Below the pieces are notes generated by a model. It was not told where the DNA came from. It searched no databases and was given only the letters and a program-made list of their open reading frames with translations. The position numbers and the translations under genes were made by a program. Of a DNA stretch of 44,383 nt, positions 35,681-44,382 are shown piece by piece (position 1 is the stretch's first letter; the number at the start of each line of letters is the position of its first letter). Source of the DNA: an uncultured Myxococcales bacterium (GTDB lineage Bacteria; Myxococcota_A; UBA9042); contig CAIXGW010000392.1 of NCBI GenBank assembly GCA_903919145.1, positions 1-44,383 on the forward strand, written 5' to 3'.

Positions 35681-37258
35681 CTATTCCCACTCAATGGTGG
35701 CCGGCGGCTTGGAAGAGATGTCGTAGACCACCCGGTTGAAACCGCGCACTTCGTTGATGATCCGCGAAGAGATCCGCACCAGCACCGCCCGCGGCAGCTC
35801 GGCCCAATCCGCCGTCATGCCATCGCTGGAAGTCACGGCGCGGACGGCGCAGGTGTTCTCGTAGGTGCGCTGATCGCCCATCACGCCCACCGACTGCACC
35901 GGCAGCAGCACGGCAAAGTACTGCCAAAGCTCGATATGTCCAGGCCATTGCTCGATTTCTTGGCGGACAATCGCGTCGGCGCGCTGCAGGACCTCTACCC
36001 TTTCGCGCGTCACCTCGCCCAGGATCCGCACCGCCAGACCCGGCCCGGGAAACGGCTGGCGATCGACCAGGGTAGAGGGCAGCCCCAGCTCGCGACCGAG
36101 CACCCGCACTTCGTCCTTGAACAGCTCGCGCAGGGGCTCGACCAGGCGCATGCGCATCCGGTCCGGCAAGCCGCCGACATTGTGGTGCGACTTGATCGTG
36201 GCTGATGGGCCGTTGAGGCTGACGGACTCGATCACATCGGGGTACAGAGTGCCCTGGGCAAGAAAGTCAAAGGTTCCGCCCAGGCGCTCCACAGCCTTCT
36301 CAAAAGTCTCAATGAAGACCCGGCCTATGATCTTGCGCTTCTTTTCCGGGTCAATCACCCCGGTCAAGGCGGCCAGAAACTGCTGCGATGCATCGACGCA
36401 GTGCAGGTCCAGGCCCAGGCCCTCGCCAAAGATCTTTTGGACTTGCTCGACCTCGCCCTGGCGCAGCAGGCCATTGTCCACAAAGACGCAGTGCAGCTGC
36501 CGCGGCGCTCCGGCTGGCTTGTGGGCGTCCAGGGCCAGGTGCAGCAGCGCCGCGGTGACCGAGGAGTCCACGCCGCCAGACAGCCCGCACAGCACCTGGC
36601 CACTGCCCACCTGTTGGGCGATCTCGGCGGCGCTGCGCTCGGCAAAGCTGGCCATGGTCCAGTCGGGCTTACAGCCGCACAATTCCAGGACAAATTGCTG
36701 CAGGATCGCCCGGCCGTGCTCGCTGTGGGCGACTTCTGGGTGAAACTGCAGACCGTACAGCCGCGCCTGCGCGTCGCCGATGGCCGCCACCAGTCCGTCT
36801 CCCGACCTGGCCAACACTTCAAATCCCTTGGGAAGCTCGGCTACATGGTCGCCGTGGCTCATCCACACGGTGCTCGCCGCCGGCAGCCCAGACAGCAGCG
36901 GGCCGCCATCGCCCTGCACCAGCAGCTGCGCCGCGCCGTACTCGCGGGTCGTACCGGCCTCCACGCGCCCCCCCAGCACGGCCACCAGCGCCTGCAGTCC
37001 GTAGCAGATGCCAAGCACCGGGACGCCAAATGCCCTTGGATCCTCGATTTGCGGCGACCCGGCGTCGTAGATCGAGTTGGGCCCGCCCGACAGGATGACC
37101 CCGCTCGGCCGCCACGCCAGCATCTGCGCCTGGGGCCGGGTGCAGGGCCAGATCTCGCAGTAGCAGCCCAGCTCGCGAATGCGCCGGGCAATCAGCATGG
37201 TGTACTGCGATCCAAAATCAACAATTAAAATACGCTGTTGAGTGGCAATCGTCGTCAA
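35681..37258 (-). CDS. guaA: GMP synthase (glutamine-hydrolysing)
   Basis: GuaA aminates XMP to GMP. The 525 residues contain the glutamine amidotransferase (ILIVDFGSQYTMLIARRIRE, GVILSGGPNSIY, catalytic Cys in VLGICYGLQ, FHPEVAHSEHG). The ATP-pyrophosphatase follows (CGLSGGVDSSVTAALL, IGRVFIETFE, FLAQGTLYPDVIES), then the dimerisation domain (RQPFPGPGLAVRILGE, and KPPATIEWE at the end). The start is TTG at 37258, three bases after the stop codon of the decarboxylase-like gene, with GGGG upstream. The first 50 bases of the gene are noticeably AT-richer than their surroundings. The pairing with a sugar-nucleotide gene has no obvious pathway logic. Confidence 0.97.
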   Translation of the reverse strand: MTTIATQQRILIVDFGSQYTMLIARRIRELGCYCEIWPCTRPQAQMLAWRPSGVILSGGPNSIYDAGSPQIEDPRAFGVPVLGICYGLQALVAVLGGRVEAGTTREYGAAQLLVQGDGGPLLSGLPAASTVWMSHGDHVAELPKGFEVLARSGDGLVAAIGDAQARLYGLQFHPEVAHSEHGRAILQQFVLELCGCKPDWTMASFAERSAAEIAQQVGSGQVLCGLSGGVDSSVTAALLHLALDAHKPAGAPRQLHCVFVDNGLLRQGEVEQVQKIFGEGLGLDLHCVDASQQFLAALTGVIDPEKKRKIIGRVFIETFEKAVERLGGTFDFLAQGTLYPDVIESVSLNGPSATIKSHHNVGGLPDRMRMRLVEPLRELFKDEVRVLGRELGLPSTLVDRQPFPGPGLAVRILGEVTRERVEVLQRADAIVRQEIEQWPGHIELWQYFAVLLPVQSVGVMGDQRTYENTCAVRAVTSSDGMTADWAELPRAVLVRISSRIINEVRGFNRVVYDISSKPPATIEWE

Positions 37259-37261
37259 TGG

Positions 37262-38206
37262 CTACCCCAGTCCCAGCTGCAGCCGCAGCCCTTGCGCCGT
37301 GCGCAGCAGCCCTTCGCGAAGCGCCACTTTGGGCTGCCAGCCCAGGTGTTCGATGGCGCGGCTGATGTCGGGCTTGCGCCGCGTCGGGTCGTCCTGGGGC
37401 AGCGGGTGGTAGGTCACCGTCTGCGGTCCCAGCAGCTCTTCAATGGCGCCGATGAGCTCTAGCATGGTGAACTCATTTGGATTTCCCAGGTTGTACGGCT
37501 GATCGTCGCCCCGCTCCAGCACCAACTGAACGCCCCCCACCAGGTCGTCGACGTAGCAGAAGGAGCGCGTCTGGTGGCCGGTTCCAAACACGCTCAGCGG
37601 CTGGTGGCGCAGGGCTTGGCTCAGAAAGTTGCTGACGACCCGCCCGTCATCATGCTTCATGCGCGGGCCATAGGTGTTGAAGATTCTAATGATTCTGGTG
37701 TCAACGCCAAAGGTGCGCCGGTAGGCCATGGTGGCGGCCTCGGCGTAGCGCTTGGCTTCGTCGTACATCGAGCGCGGGCCAATGCTGGACACATTGCCCA
37801 GGTAGCTCTCTCGCTGCGGATGCTCGGTGGGATCGCCGTAGATCTCAGAGGTCGAGGCCAGCAGAAAGCGACTGCCCTTGCGCTTGGCCAGCTCCAGGCA
37901 ATTGAGGGTGCCGTGCGACCCCACCTTGAGCGTCTCAACGGGCAGCGCCTGATAGTCAAAAGGCGAGGCCGGCGAGGCAAAGTGCAGCACCGCGCTCACT
38001 GGACCGTCGATGTCGAAGGGCTCTATGACGTCGCGCTGTTCAAACTGAAACTGAGCATTGCTTTGCAGATGAGCGATGTTGGCCAGACGACCGGTGCACA
38101 GGTTGTCCACCGCCGTTACGGCGTAGCCGCTCTCCAGAAATCGCTCGCACAGCGAGGCGCCGACAAAGCCGGCCCCGCCGGTGATCACAGCCCGGCCCTT
38201 GTTCAT
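37262..38206 (-). CDS. UDP-glucuronate decarboxylase-like NAD-dependent sugar epimerase/dehydratase
   Basis: UXS-type enzymes convert UDP-glucuronate to UDP-xylose. This 314-residue extended SDR protein has GGAGFVG (10-16) for [50 protein letters not shown] with catalytic Tyr148 and Lys152, and [20 protein letters not shown], then [11 protein letters not shown]. The SPASP and NTYGPRM segments are the strongest pointers to UXS rather than GalE or RmlB. AGGAAGGGC precedes the ATG. UDP-xylose or a related sugar would feed envelope polysaccharide, which fits the GT-C genes elsewhere in the window only loosely. Confidence 0.88.
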   Translation of the reverse strand: MNKGRAVITGGAGFVGASLCERFLESGYAVTAVDNLCTGRLANIAHLQSNAQFQFEQRDVIEPFDIDGPVSAVLHFASPASPFDYQALPVETLKVGSHGTLNCLELAKRKGSRFLLASTSEIYGDPTEHPQRESYLGNVSSIGPRSMYDEAKRYAEAATMAYRRTFGVDTRIIRIFNTYGPRMKHDDGRVVSNFLSQALRHQPLSVFGTGHQTRSFCYVDDLVGGVQLVLERGDDQPYNLGNPNEFTMLELIGAIEELLGPQTVTYHPLPQDDPTRRKPDISRAIEHLGWQPKVALREGLLRTAQGLRLQLGLG

Positions 38207-38259
38207 GCCCTTCCTCGCCTGTGGGTGGATGCGTGCTCAGAATTTGGGCAGGCGGGCCA

Positions 38260-38284
38260 AATATCGCAATTCACTTCCGATATT
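38260..38284. promoter_or_regulatory. operator-like inverted repeat AATATCG-N11-CGATATT
   Basis: Two perfect 7-bp arms, AT-rich in a GC-rich context, have centres 18 bp apart and lie 54-78 bp upstream of the decarboxylase-like gene start at 38206. The layout suits a dimeric transcription factor. No regulator gene is adjacent. Confidence 0.45.
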
Positions 38285-38481
38285 CCTTGCCCGACTGAGA
38301 GATACGTCCATTGCCGGGCAGCCGGTCGGCGACTAGCCCGCCAAGCTCCTAGCCAGCGCGTCAACGCGCGCCCCGCGGTGGCAGCCCAGTCAAAGGCGCG
38401 ATCGCGGCCGCGGATCGTAGCGACCGCGCAGCGAATGTCCAGCGCCGCCCGCGGCCAACCCTGACCAAGGCGCCGCCAAAG

Positions 38482-38509
38482 TTGACAGATATCGTCAAGC
38501 GGCTATGGT
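38482..38509 (+). promoter_or_regulatory. sigma-70 promoter of argS with overlapping inverted repeat
   Basis: TTGACA (38482-38487, perfect) and TATGGT (38504-38509) are 16 bp apart and about 45 bp upstream of the argS ATG. The -35 box is also the left arm of TTGAC-N7-GTCAA (38482-38498), so a repressor could bind over it. Confidence 0.65.
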
Positions 38510-38553
38510 CGCAGATCTGCGCCGATCGCTTGGCGCCGTAGGCCATCCCCCGC

Positions 38554-40566
38554 ATGTCTTCTGCCGTCTTTGCTGTCTCTCTGCCCCAGCGCCTTCGCCA
38601 GCTGCTGGCCACCGCCACCGTCGCCGCCGCCGAACAGGGGCTGCTGCCCCGCGCCGCTTCTGCTTCAGAAGTGGCCCTGGACCGACCCAAGCAGGCCGCC
38701 CACGGTGATCTGGCGACCAATCTTTGCTTCTCGCTGGCCAAATCAGCCGGCAAGAACCCGCGCGCCCTGGCCGAGGCGATGCTGCCGCTCATCCGCGCAG
38801 CCGACAGCGAAGGGCTGCTGGCCAACCTGGAAGTGGCCGGGCCGGGCTTTGTCAATCTGCACCTCTCTGCTCTGGGCTGGCGCTCAGCCGTGCGCGATGT
38901 GCTGCAGGCGGGGAACCGCTACGGGCAAACCCAGGCAGGTCAAGGCGAAAAGGTGCTGCTTGAGTTTGTCAGCGCCAATCCCACCGGCCCCATGCACGTG
39001 GGTCACGGCCGCGGCGCGGTGCTTGGCGATGCCCTGGCGCGGATCTTGCGCGCGGCCGGCTATGTGGTCAGCACCGAGTACTACATCAACAACGTTGGCA
39101 ACCAGGTCGCCAAGCTCGGCGAGTCGACCTGGCACTGGCTGCGAGACGACGGCAAGCGCCAAGCGGCACTGGAGCAGTGGAACCAGGGAGAGCCGGTGGC
39201 TTTTCCCGCCGGTTTTCCAGAAGGGTTTCCAGAAGACGGCTACCGCGGCGCCTACATCGCCCAGATTGCCCAAGAGCTGCGTCAAGATGCCGAGCTGGCC
39301 GGGGTGTGTCGCGCTCAGAGCGCTTGGTTCAGCGACGCCTCTTGGGGCCAAGCGGAGCCGCAAAACTCCAGCGGCCGCGCCGACAACCGCGCCATCACGG
39401 TGGCTGCCTGGCGGGCCAACTTGGCGCGCATCGAGCAGGACTTGGCGGTGCTCGACATCCGCTTTGACCGCTGGTTCAGCGAGCGGTCATTGCATGGTCT
39501 TGATCCTATTGGTGAAAGTCAAGAGATGCGCAATGCGGTGGCCGACTGCGCCCGCCGGCTCCAGCAGCGCGACTGGGCCTACGAGGAGGAAGGCGCCGGC
39601 CAAGACGATGACGGCAACACCCTGCAGGGAAAAGCAGTTTTCTTTCGAGGCACCCGCGAGGACGTGCCCAAGCCCTTTCGCGATACCAAGGACCGCGTGA
39701 TCCTGCGCGGCGATGGCCGGCCCACCTACTTTGCCGCCGACATCGCCTACCACGATGACAAGCTGGGCCGCGGGTTTGATCACCTGATCAATGTGCTGGG
39801 GGCTGATCACCACGGCTATGTCTCGCGGCTCAAAGGGGTCATCCACGCCCTTGGCGATCTGCGGCGCAGCGAGGGCGACCCCAAGGCCGACCGCTGGAGC
39901 GGCGATCGCCTAGAAGTGATTCTGATTCAAATGGTGGCGCTGCTGCGCGATGGCAAGCCGGTGCCGATGGGCAAGCGCTCTGGCGAGTTTGTGACCCTGC
40001 GCGACGTCGTCGACGAGGTGACCACCGCTGGCAACCCCCACAGCGGCCGCGACGCGGTGCGCTTTGTGTTCTTGACCCGCAAAGCCGATGCGCAGCTGGA
40101 CTTCGATCTGGAAGTGGTGCGGCGATCGTCGATGGACAACCCGGTCTACTACGTCCAGTACGGCCACGCCCGGCTGGCATCGATTCTGGCCAGAGCCGCT
40201 GCCGAGGGCAAGCCGCTGCGCGATGGCGCCGATCTCAGCGGCCTTGAGCTGGACGACGAGCGCGAATTGGCTCTGGTTCTGGCCGAGTTTCCTGAAGTCG
40301 TGGCCCGCGCCGCCAAGGGCCGCGAGCCGCACCAGCTGGCGTACTACCTCATGGACGCCTGCCGCGCTTTTCACGGCTACTACTCGCGCCACAAGCACGA
40401 CGCGCGGGTGATCAGCGATGACGACCGCACGACCCAAGGCCGACTGGCGCTGGTGGCGGCGCTCAAGCAGGTGATCGCAGCGGGTCTGGGCCTGCTGGGC
40501 GTCAGCGCGCCCGAGCGGATGGCCGAGCTGCCTGAAGAGCAGGCCGAAGAACCCGCCAACGGCTGA
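38554..40566 (+). CDS. argS: arginyl-tRNA synthetase
   Basis: ArgS charges tRNA-Arg. The 670-residue protein has the N-terminal additional domain (KQAAHGDLATNLCFSLAK, then GPGFVNLHL), EFVSANPTGPMHVGHGRGA containing the HIGH motif as HVGH (148-151), YYINNVGNQ, and LGADHHGYVSRLK. The KMSKS-loop region reads VPMGKRSGEFVTLRDVVDEV, where the canonical KMSKS is absent, as in most ArgS. The C-terminal anticodon-binding domain includes YVQYGHARLASIL and ends in LGVSAPERM plus a Glu-rich tail. It is longer than the ~580 residues usual for the family, mostly through the segment about 190-285. It shares a transcript with the SPOR gene 24 bp downstream. Confidence 0.97.
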   Translation: MSSAVFAVSLPQRLRQLLATATVAAAEQGLLPRAASASEVALDRPKQAAHGDLATNLCFSLAKSAGKNPRALAEAMLPLIRAADSEGLLANLEVAGPGFVNLHLSALGWRSAVRDVLQAGNRYGQTQAGQGEKVLLEFVSANPTGPMHVGHGRGAVLGDALARILRAAGYVVSTEYYINNVGNQVAKLGESTWHWLRDDGKRQAALEQWNQGEPVAFPAGFPEGFPEDGYRGAYIAQIAQELRQDAELAGVCRAQSAWFSDASWGQAEPQNSSGRADNRAITVAAWRANLARIEQDLAVLDIRFDRWFSERSLHGLDPIGESQEMRNAVADCARRLQQRDWAYEEEGAGQDDDGNTLQGKAVFFRGTREDVPKPFRDTKDRVILRGDGRPTYFAADIAYHDDKLGRGFDHLINVLGADHHGYVSRLKGVIHALGDLRRSEGDPKADRWSGDRLEVILIQMVALLRDGKPVPMGKRSGEFVTLRDVVDEVTTAGNPHSGRDAVRFVFLTRKADAQLDFDLEVVRRSSMDNPVYYVQYGHARLASILARAAAEGKPLRDGADLSGLELDDERELALVLAEFPEVVARAAKGREPHQLAYYLMDACRAFHGYYSRHKHDARVISDDDRTTQGRLALVAALKQVIAAGLGLLGVSAPERMAELPEEQAEEPANG

Positions 40567-40589
40567 GCCAAGCGCAGGGGGGAGGTCGC

Positions 40590-41519
40590 GTGTTTCCAGA
40601 GGATTCTCAAACCCCGGCCGGTCAACCCCCGCTCGACGGCAGCTCGCTGTCCAAGCTGCGCGACTTTGAGAAGGTCCGCGAGAGGATCGTGCTGCGCATT
40701 GAGCCGCGGCACGTAGCGCAAGTCCTACTGGCAGGCCTGTTGCTGGCAGCTGCGGCGTTTGTTGGCGGCTATGTGGTGGGGGCGCGAGGGTATCGGCCGG
40801 CGTGGCTGGGCGACGCAGTCACCGGGCCCGCGGTGGCGGTGTCGACGCTCGCAAGCGGGCAGGCGCGGGCACTGCCCTCTGAAAATGACCAGCTGGGTGG
40901 CCCAGATGCTCTGGCTGCAGGCGCTGATCCGGCGGTGCAGGTTGCCGTCGAGGCTAGCGCCGTTGCAGCCGCCAGCGGTGTGGCGCCGGCGGTAGCTGCG
41001 GGCCCGGCGGGCGAATTGCCGGCGGCGGACCCCGGAGAGCAAGTCATCGCCGCTGCCGCTACGGCGGTTCAGGCTGCGGCCGCAGCGGCACCTGGCCCGC
41101 CCTCAGCCGCGCCCGACCCGGCGCCCTTGGGAAGCGAATCCGCAGGTTCAGAGGCCGCCAACCCCGATTCCGCGCTCCTGGCTGAGTCCGGCTCTGCAGC
41201 CGCTGCAGGCGCGGACGCATCTGGCGGCGCCGCCGCCCCAGCTGTGCCCCCCAGGGCTCCCAGAGCTGGGCGACCAGCTGTGGGCAGATACATGGTTCAA
41301 ATCAAAGCTTTTCGTGCCCAAGTCGACGCGGACGCCTTTGCCGAAGAGCTGCGCACCAAGGGCTACACAGTGGCCGTCTCTGCGGTGGAGGTCGAAGACA
41401 AAGGCCAGTTCTTTCGCGTGCGCATGGGGCCGTTTGGCACGTTGGACGCAGCCCGCGCCGCCCAAAAGAAGCTAGAACAGGCCGAAGGTCACGCCACCAT
41501 CATCCTGGCCACTCCTTAG
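40590..41519 (+). CDS. SPOR-domain membrane protein
   Basis: SPOR domains bind glycan strands stripped of stem peptides and so localise proteins to division septa. This 309-residue protein starts at GTG behind GGGGGGAGGTCGC. It has a cytosolic stretch, one transmembrane helix (about 42-64, VAQVLLAGLLLAAAAFVGGYVV), a ~165-residue Ala/Pro/Gly/Ser-rich periplasmic linker, and a C-terminal SPOR domain (YMVQIKAFRAQVDADAFAEE, then GQFFRVRMGPFGTLDAARAA). The layout is that of FtsN-like division proteins. It follows argS by 24 bp; an argS neighbour with a SPOR domain is common in proteobacteria. A role in division is likely but not shown here. Confidence 0.92.
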   Translation: MFPEDSQTPAGQPPLDGSSLSKLRDFEKVRERIVLRIEPRHVAQVLLAGLLLAAAAFVGGYVVGARGYRPAWLGDAVTGPAVAVSTLASGQARALPSENDQLGGPDALAAGADPAVQVAVEASAVAAASGVAPAVAAGPAGELPAADPGEQVIAAAATAVQAAAAAAPGPPSAAPDPAPLGSESAGSEAANPDSALLAESGSAAAAGADASGGAAAPAVPPRAPRAGRPAVGRYMVQIKAFRAQVDADAFAEELRTKGYTVAVSAVEVEDKGQFFRVRMGPFGTLDAARAAQKKLEQAEGHATIILATP

Positions 41520-41652
41520 GTCTTGGCGGTCTGCTTTAGTTACAGGTGGTTGTCTACGTTGGCGCCCAAAGGCTGGCGGCGCCGGGTTTGTGTCGGTGCG
41601 GCCCATGTGCTATGGGATGCGACGCCGCCCGAGTGGCGCCCCCGAGGTATCC

Positions 41653-44247
41653 ATGGCCAAGATCGCTGCTGCGCCCCTGCCGCTGCAACCTGTCGTCCGT
41701 CCCAGCGGCTTGAACGCCGAGGCGTGCACGGTTCACCTCGATCTCTCCAAGCTGCCCTTTGAAAGCACAGCCGACCTGGAGCCTCTGGCGTCGGTGATCG
41801 AGCAAGAGCGGGCGATGCGCAGCATGGACCTCGGCCTGTCGGTCACGCGGCCCAACTACCACGTCTACGTCGCCGGCCCCTCAGGCACGGGCAAGCGCAG
41901 CCTGCTGCGGACCATGCTCGACAAGCTGGCCCCCTCGCGCAAGACCCCGACCGACTGGGTCTATCTGCACAACTTTGCCGATGACGATGCGCCCCGGGCG
42001 ATCTCGCTCAAGCCCGGCGAGGGCCGCGAGCTCAAGAAGGCCTTTGACAAGCTGCTGGACGCGCTGAAAAAAGACATGCCCTCGGCCTTTCACAGCCCAG
42101 AGCACCAGCTGCGGCTGCAGCACACCGTCAGCCAGTCGCAGATGGCCCAGACCGATGCGTTTGTCGCCCTATCGCGCAAGGCCGAGCAGGTGGGCTTTGT
42201 GGTGCGCGCCTCCAAAGACGGCGAGCTGGAGACGCTGCCTCTGGCCAATGGCAAGCCGCTCAAGGACAAAGAAGTTCTTGCTTTGCCTGAAGAAGAGCGC
42301 AAAGCCATCGACAAACGCAGAGAGCAGCTAGAGCCGCTGTTCACCGAATTCGTCCAGTCCAACCGCGAGATCGAGCAGACAACCCAGGGCAGAATCGAAG
42401 AACTGCAGCGCGACATGGCCGGCGAGGTGGCCCGCGCGGCCTTTGCACCAATGCGAGAGCGCTTCAAGTCCGGCGGCAAGAAGCTCTCCGCCTATTTTGA
42501 CGACCTGCAAGCGGATGTACTTGAAAATATTGCCCGCTTTCTGCCCGACGGCGAAGAGGGCCAGGCCGACAAAGACCGCGAAGAGAAGGACCCGTTTGTG
42601 GCCTTTCGCGTCAACCTTTTTGTCGACAACCACGCCACCAAGGGCGCGCCGGTCGTCTTTGAGAGCCACCCGACCTACTACCGCCTGTTCGGTCGGCTAG
42701 AGCGGCGGGTAGAGCAGGGCATCTACTTCACCGACCACACCATGATCCGCAATGGCTCTTTGGCCCAGGCCAATGGCGGGTTCTTGGTCTGCCACGCGGT
42801 GGATCTCGTGCAGTCTCCCGGTGTGTGGGAGAACCTGAAAGTCACTTTGCGCAATGGTGAATTGTCCGTTGAAGATCTGGGCGAGAACGCCGGCCTGCTG
42901 CCCACTTCGGGGTTGAAGCCAGAGCCGATTCCCCTCAACGTCAAGATCGTGCTGATTGGCTCCAACTCTCTGTACCACATGCTCTACCGCGGGGATGACG
43001 ACTTCCGCAAGATCTTTCGGGTCAAGGCCGACTTTGACCACGAGATCCGCCGCACTCCGGAAGCCGTGGAGAAGTACGTCCGCTTCATTGCCACGGCGGT
43101 CAAGAACAACGAGTGCCGGGCCGTCGAGCGCGATGGCGTGCTGGCGATCTTGGAGCACTGCGCCCGGCTGGTGGACTCTCAGCGCAAATTGACCCTACGG
43201 TTCAACCGGATCTCTATGCTGCTCATCGAGGCTGACTGGTTTGCCGCCAAGTCCCGCAGCAAGGTCATCAACCGCAAGCACGTCGACAAGGCCATCCAGC
43301 AGCGCAGCCACTCCAGCGCCCTGATTGCCGACAAAATGCACGAGGATCTTCTGGACGACCAGTGGCTTATGGAGGCATCAGGCTCTGAGATCGGCGTCAT
43401 CAACGGCCTGGCGGTCCTATCCGTCGGCGAGCACCAGTTTGGCCGGCCTTTCCGCATCACCGCCCGCTGTTTTGCCGGTGCCGCCGGTATCGTCAACATC
43501 GAGCGCGAAGTGGCCATGTCTGGAGAAATCCACGACAAAGGCGTGCAGATTCTCTCTGGCTTCTTGGGCGACCGTTTTGCCCGTCGCCACCCCCTCTACC
43601 TCACCGCCACCGTTGCCTTCGAGCAGAGCTATGGCGAGGTTGACGGTGATTCGGCTTCTAGCACGTGGCTTTACGTGATTCTCTCTGCGATTGCGGGCGT
43701 GCCCATTGACCAGGGAATTGGCGTCACCGGCAGCGTCAACCAGCTGGGCCAGATCCAGCCGATCGGCGGCGTCAACGAGAAGATCGAGGGCTTCTACCGG
43801 TTCTGCAAGGCCAAAGGCATAACAGGGGCGCAAGGGGTAATGATTCCCTGGCAAAACGTGCAGCACCTGGTCCTGGACAAAGAAGTCCGAGACGCGATTG
43901 CCAAAGGCAAGTTCCACGTGTGGCCGGTGCGCACGGTCGAAGAGGGCCTGGCGATCCTGACGGGCGTCGAGGCGGGCACCGTCCTGGCCGATGGCACCTA
44001 CCCCGCCGGCACGCTGATGCGGCGGGTTGCCGACCGCCTAGATGCGCTGCGTCAAGACGCGATCAAGTCCGTCAAGGCCGCCGGTCGGCGCGGCCTGGTC
44101 GGCGGCAGTGCAGTCAGGACCAAGCGCCGCCGCGACGAGGCCGAGGACGACTCAGGCGGCGGCGACGACGACCTGGGCGACGACGGCGAAGGCGGCGATG
44201 ACGACATGCTGTTGCCGCGCCTGCTGCCGCCGTTGCTCGGCGACTAG
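41653..44247 (+). CDS. LonB/YcbZ-type AAA+ ATP-dependent protease
   Basis: Of several possible starts (GTG 41590, ATG 41605, 41617, 41653) the ATG at 41653 has the best ribosome site (GAGGTATCC) and gives 864 residues. The ATPase half has GPSGTGKR (75-82), with Arg where a Walker A motif has Ser/Thr, then a long helical insertion (about 150-320). It continues with FVDNHATKGAPVVFE, ANGGFLVCHAVDL (Walker B region) and VKIVLIGSNSLYHML. The protease half is LonB-like: Ser667 in DGDSAS and Lys710 in GGVNEKIEGF, 43 residues apart as in E. coli Lon. The C-terminus ends in an Asp/Gly-rich tail and LLPRLLPPLLGD. It degrades misfolded or regulatory proteins; its targets are unknown. TTGTGT...TATGGG upstream (41588 on) could be its promoter. 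Confidence 0.93.
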   Translation: MAKIAAAPLPLQPVVRPSGLNAEACTVHLDLSKLPFESTADLEPLASVIEQERAMRSMDLGLSVTRPNYHVYVAGPSGTGKRSLLRTMLDKLAPSRKTPTDWVYLHNFADDDAPRAISLKPGEGRELKKAFDKLLDALKKDMPSAFHSPEHQLRLQHTVSQSQMAQTDAFVALSRKAEQVGFVVRASKDGELETLPLANGKPLKDKEVLALPEEERKAIDKRREQLEPLFTEFVQSNREIEQTTQGRIEELQRDMAGEVARAAFAPMRERFKSGGKKLSAYFDDLQADVLENIARFLPDGEEGQADKDREEKDPFVAFRVNLFVDNHATKGAPVVFESHPTYYRLFGRLERRVEQGIYFTDHTMIRNGSLAQANGGFLVCHAVDLVQSPGVWENLKVTLRNGELSVEDLGENAGLLPTSGLKPEPIPLNVKIVLIGSNSLYHMLYRGDDDFRKIFRVKADFDHEIRRTPEAVEKYVRFIATAVKNNECRAVERDGVLAILEHCARLVDSQRKLTLRFNRISMLLIEADWFAAKSRSKVINRKHVDKAIQQRSHSSALIADKMHEDLLDDQWLMEASGSEIGVINGLAVLSVGEHQFGRPFRITARCFAGAAGIVNIEREVAMSGEIHDKGVQILSGFLGDRFARRHPLYLTATVAFEQSYGEVDGDSASSTWLYVILSAIAGVPIDQGIGVTGSVNQLGQIQPIGGVNEKIEGFYRFCKAKGITGAQGVMIPWQNVQHLVLDKEVRDAIAKGKFHVWPVRTVEEGLAILTGVEAGTVLADGTYPAGTLMRRVADRLDALRQDAIKSVKAAGRRGLVGGSAVRTKRRRDEAEDDSGGGDDDLGDDGEGGDDDMLLPRLLPPLLGD

Positions 44248-44248
44248 T

Positions 44249-44306
44249 ACCCAAGACCGTTAATTCGATCCGGGTTGCACCCGGTTCTTGTTCACAGGTC
44301 TTGGGT
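44249..44306. repeat. nested palindrome 1 downstream of the Lon-like gene
   Basis: The outer stem ACCCAAGACC (44249-44258) pairs perfectly with GGTCTTGGGT (44297-44306). Inside, CCGGGT (44270-44275) pairs with ACCCGG (44279-44284) around TGC. Spacers are 11 and 12 bases. It begins one base after the stop codon. No T-run follows, so it is not a classical terminator, although termination is one possible role. Confidence 0.85.
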
Positions 44307-44327
44307 CCTACTGCTGGGTCTTCTTCC

Positions 44328-44382
44328 GTACCCCAAACCACGTCCGTTCCGGAACCCGGAACGAACTTGGGGTTTGGGGTAC
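44328..44382. repeat. nested palindrome 2 at the window end
   Basis: The outer stem GTACCCCAAACC (44328-44339) pairs perfectly with GGTTTGGGGTAC (44371-44382). Inside, CGTTCCGG (44345-44352) pairs perfectly with CCGGAACG (44356-44363) around AAC. It has the same size and design as palindrome 1 but a different sequence, starts 79 bp after it, and ends one base before the window edge. Confidence 0.85.

Larger units (their letters stand above)
38207..38553. other. divergent regulatory region between the decarboxylase-like gene and argS
   Basis: These 347 bp contain an inverted repeat close to the decarboxylase-like gene and a near-consensus promoter close to argS, both listed separately. The middle part (about 38300-38470) is GC-rich with short palindromes such as GCGCGTCAACGCGC and no plausible gene. 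Confidence 0.6.

Noticed and set aside
44249-44306. Integron attC site
   Set aside because: Arm 1 approaches RYYYAAC/GTTRRRY but has G/C at the essential C/G position, palindrome 2 does not fit at all, and no integrase or cassette-like gene array is in the window.
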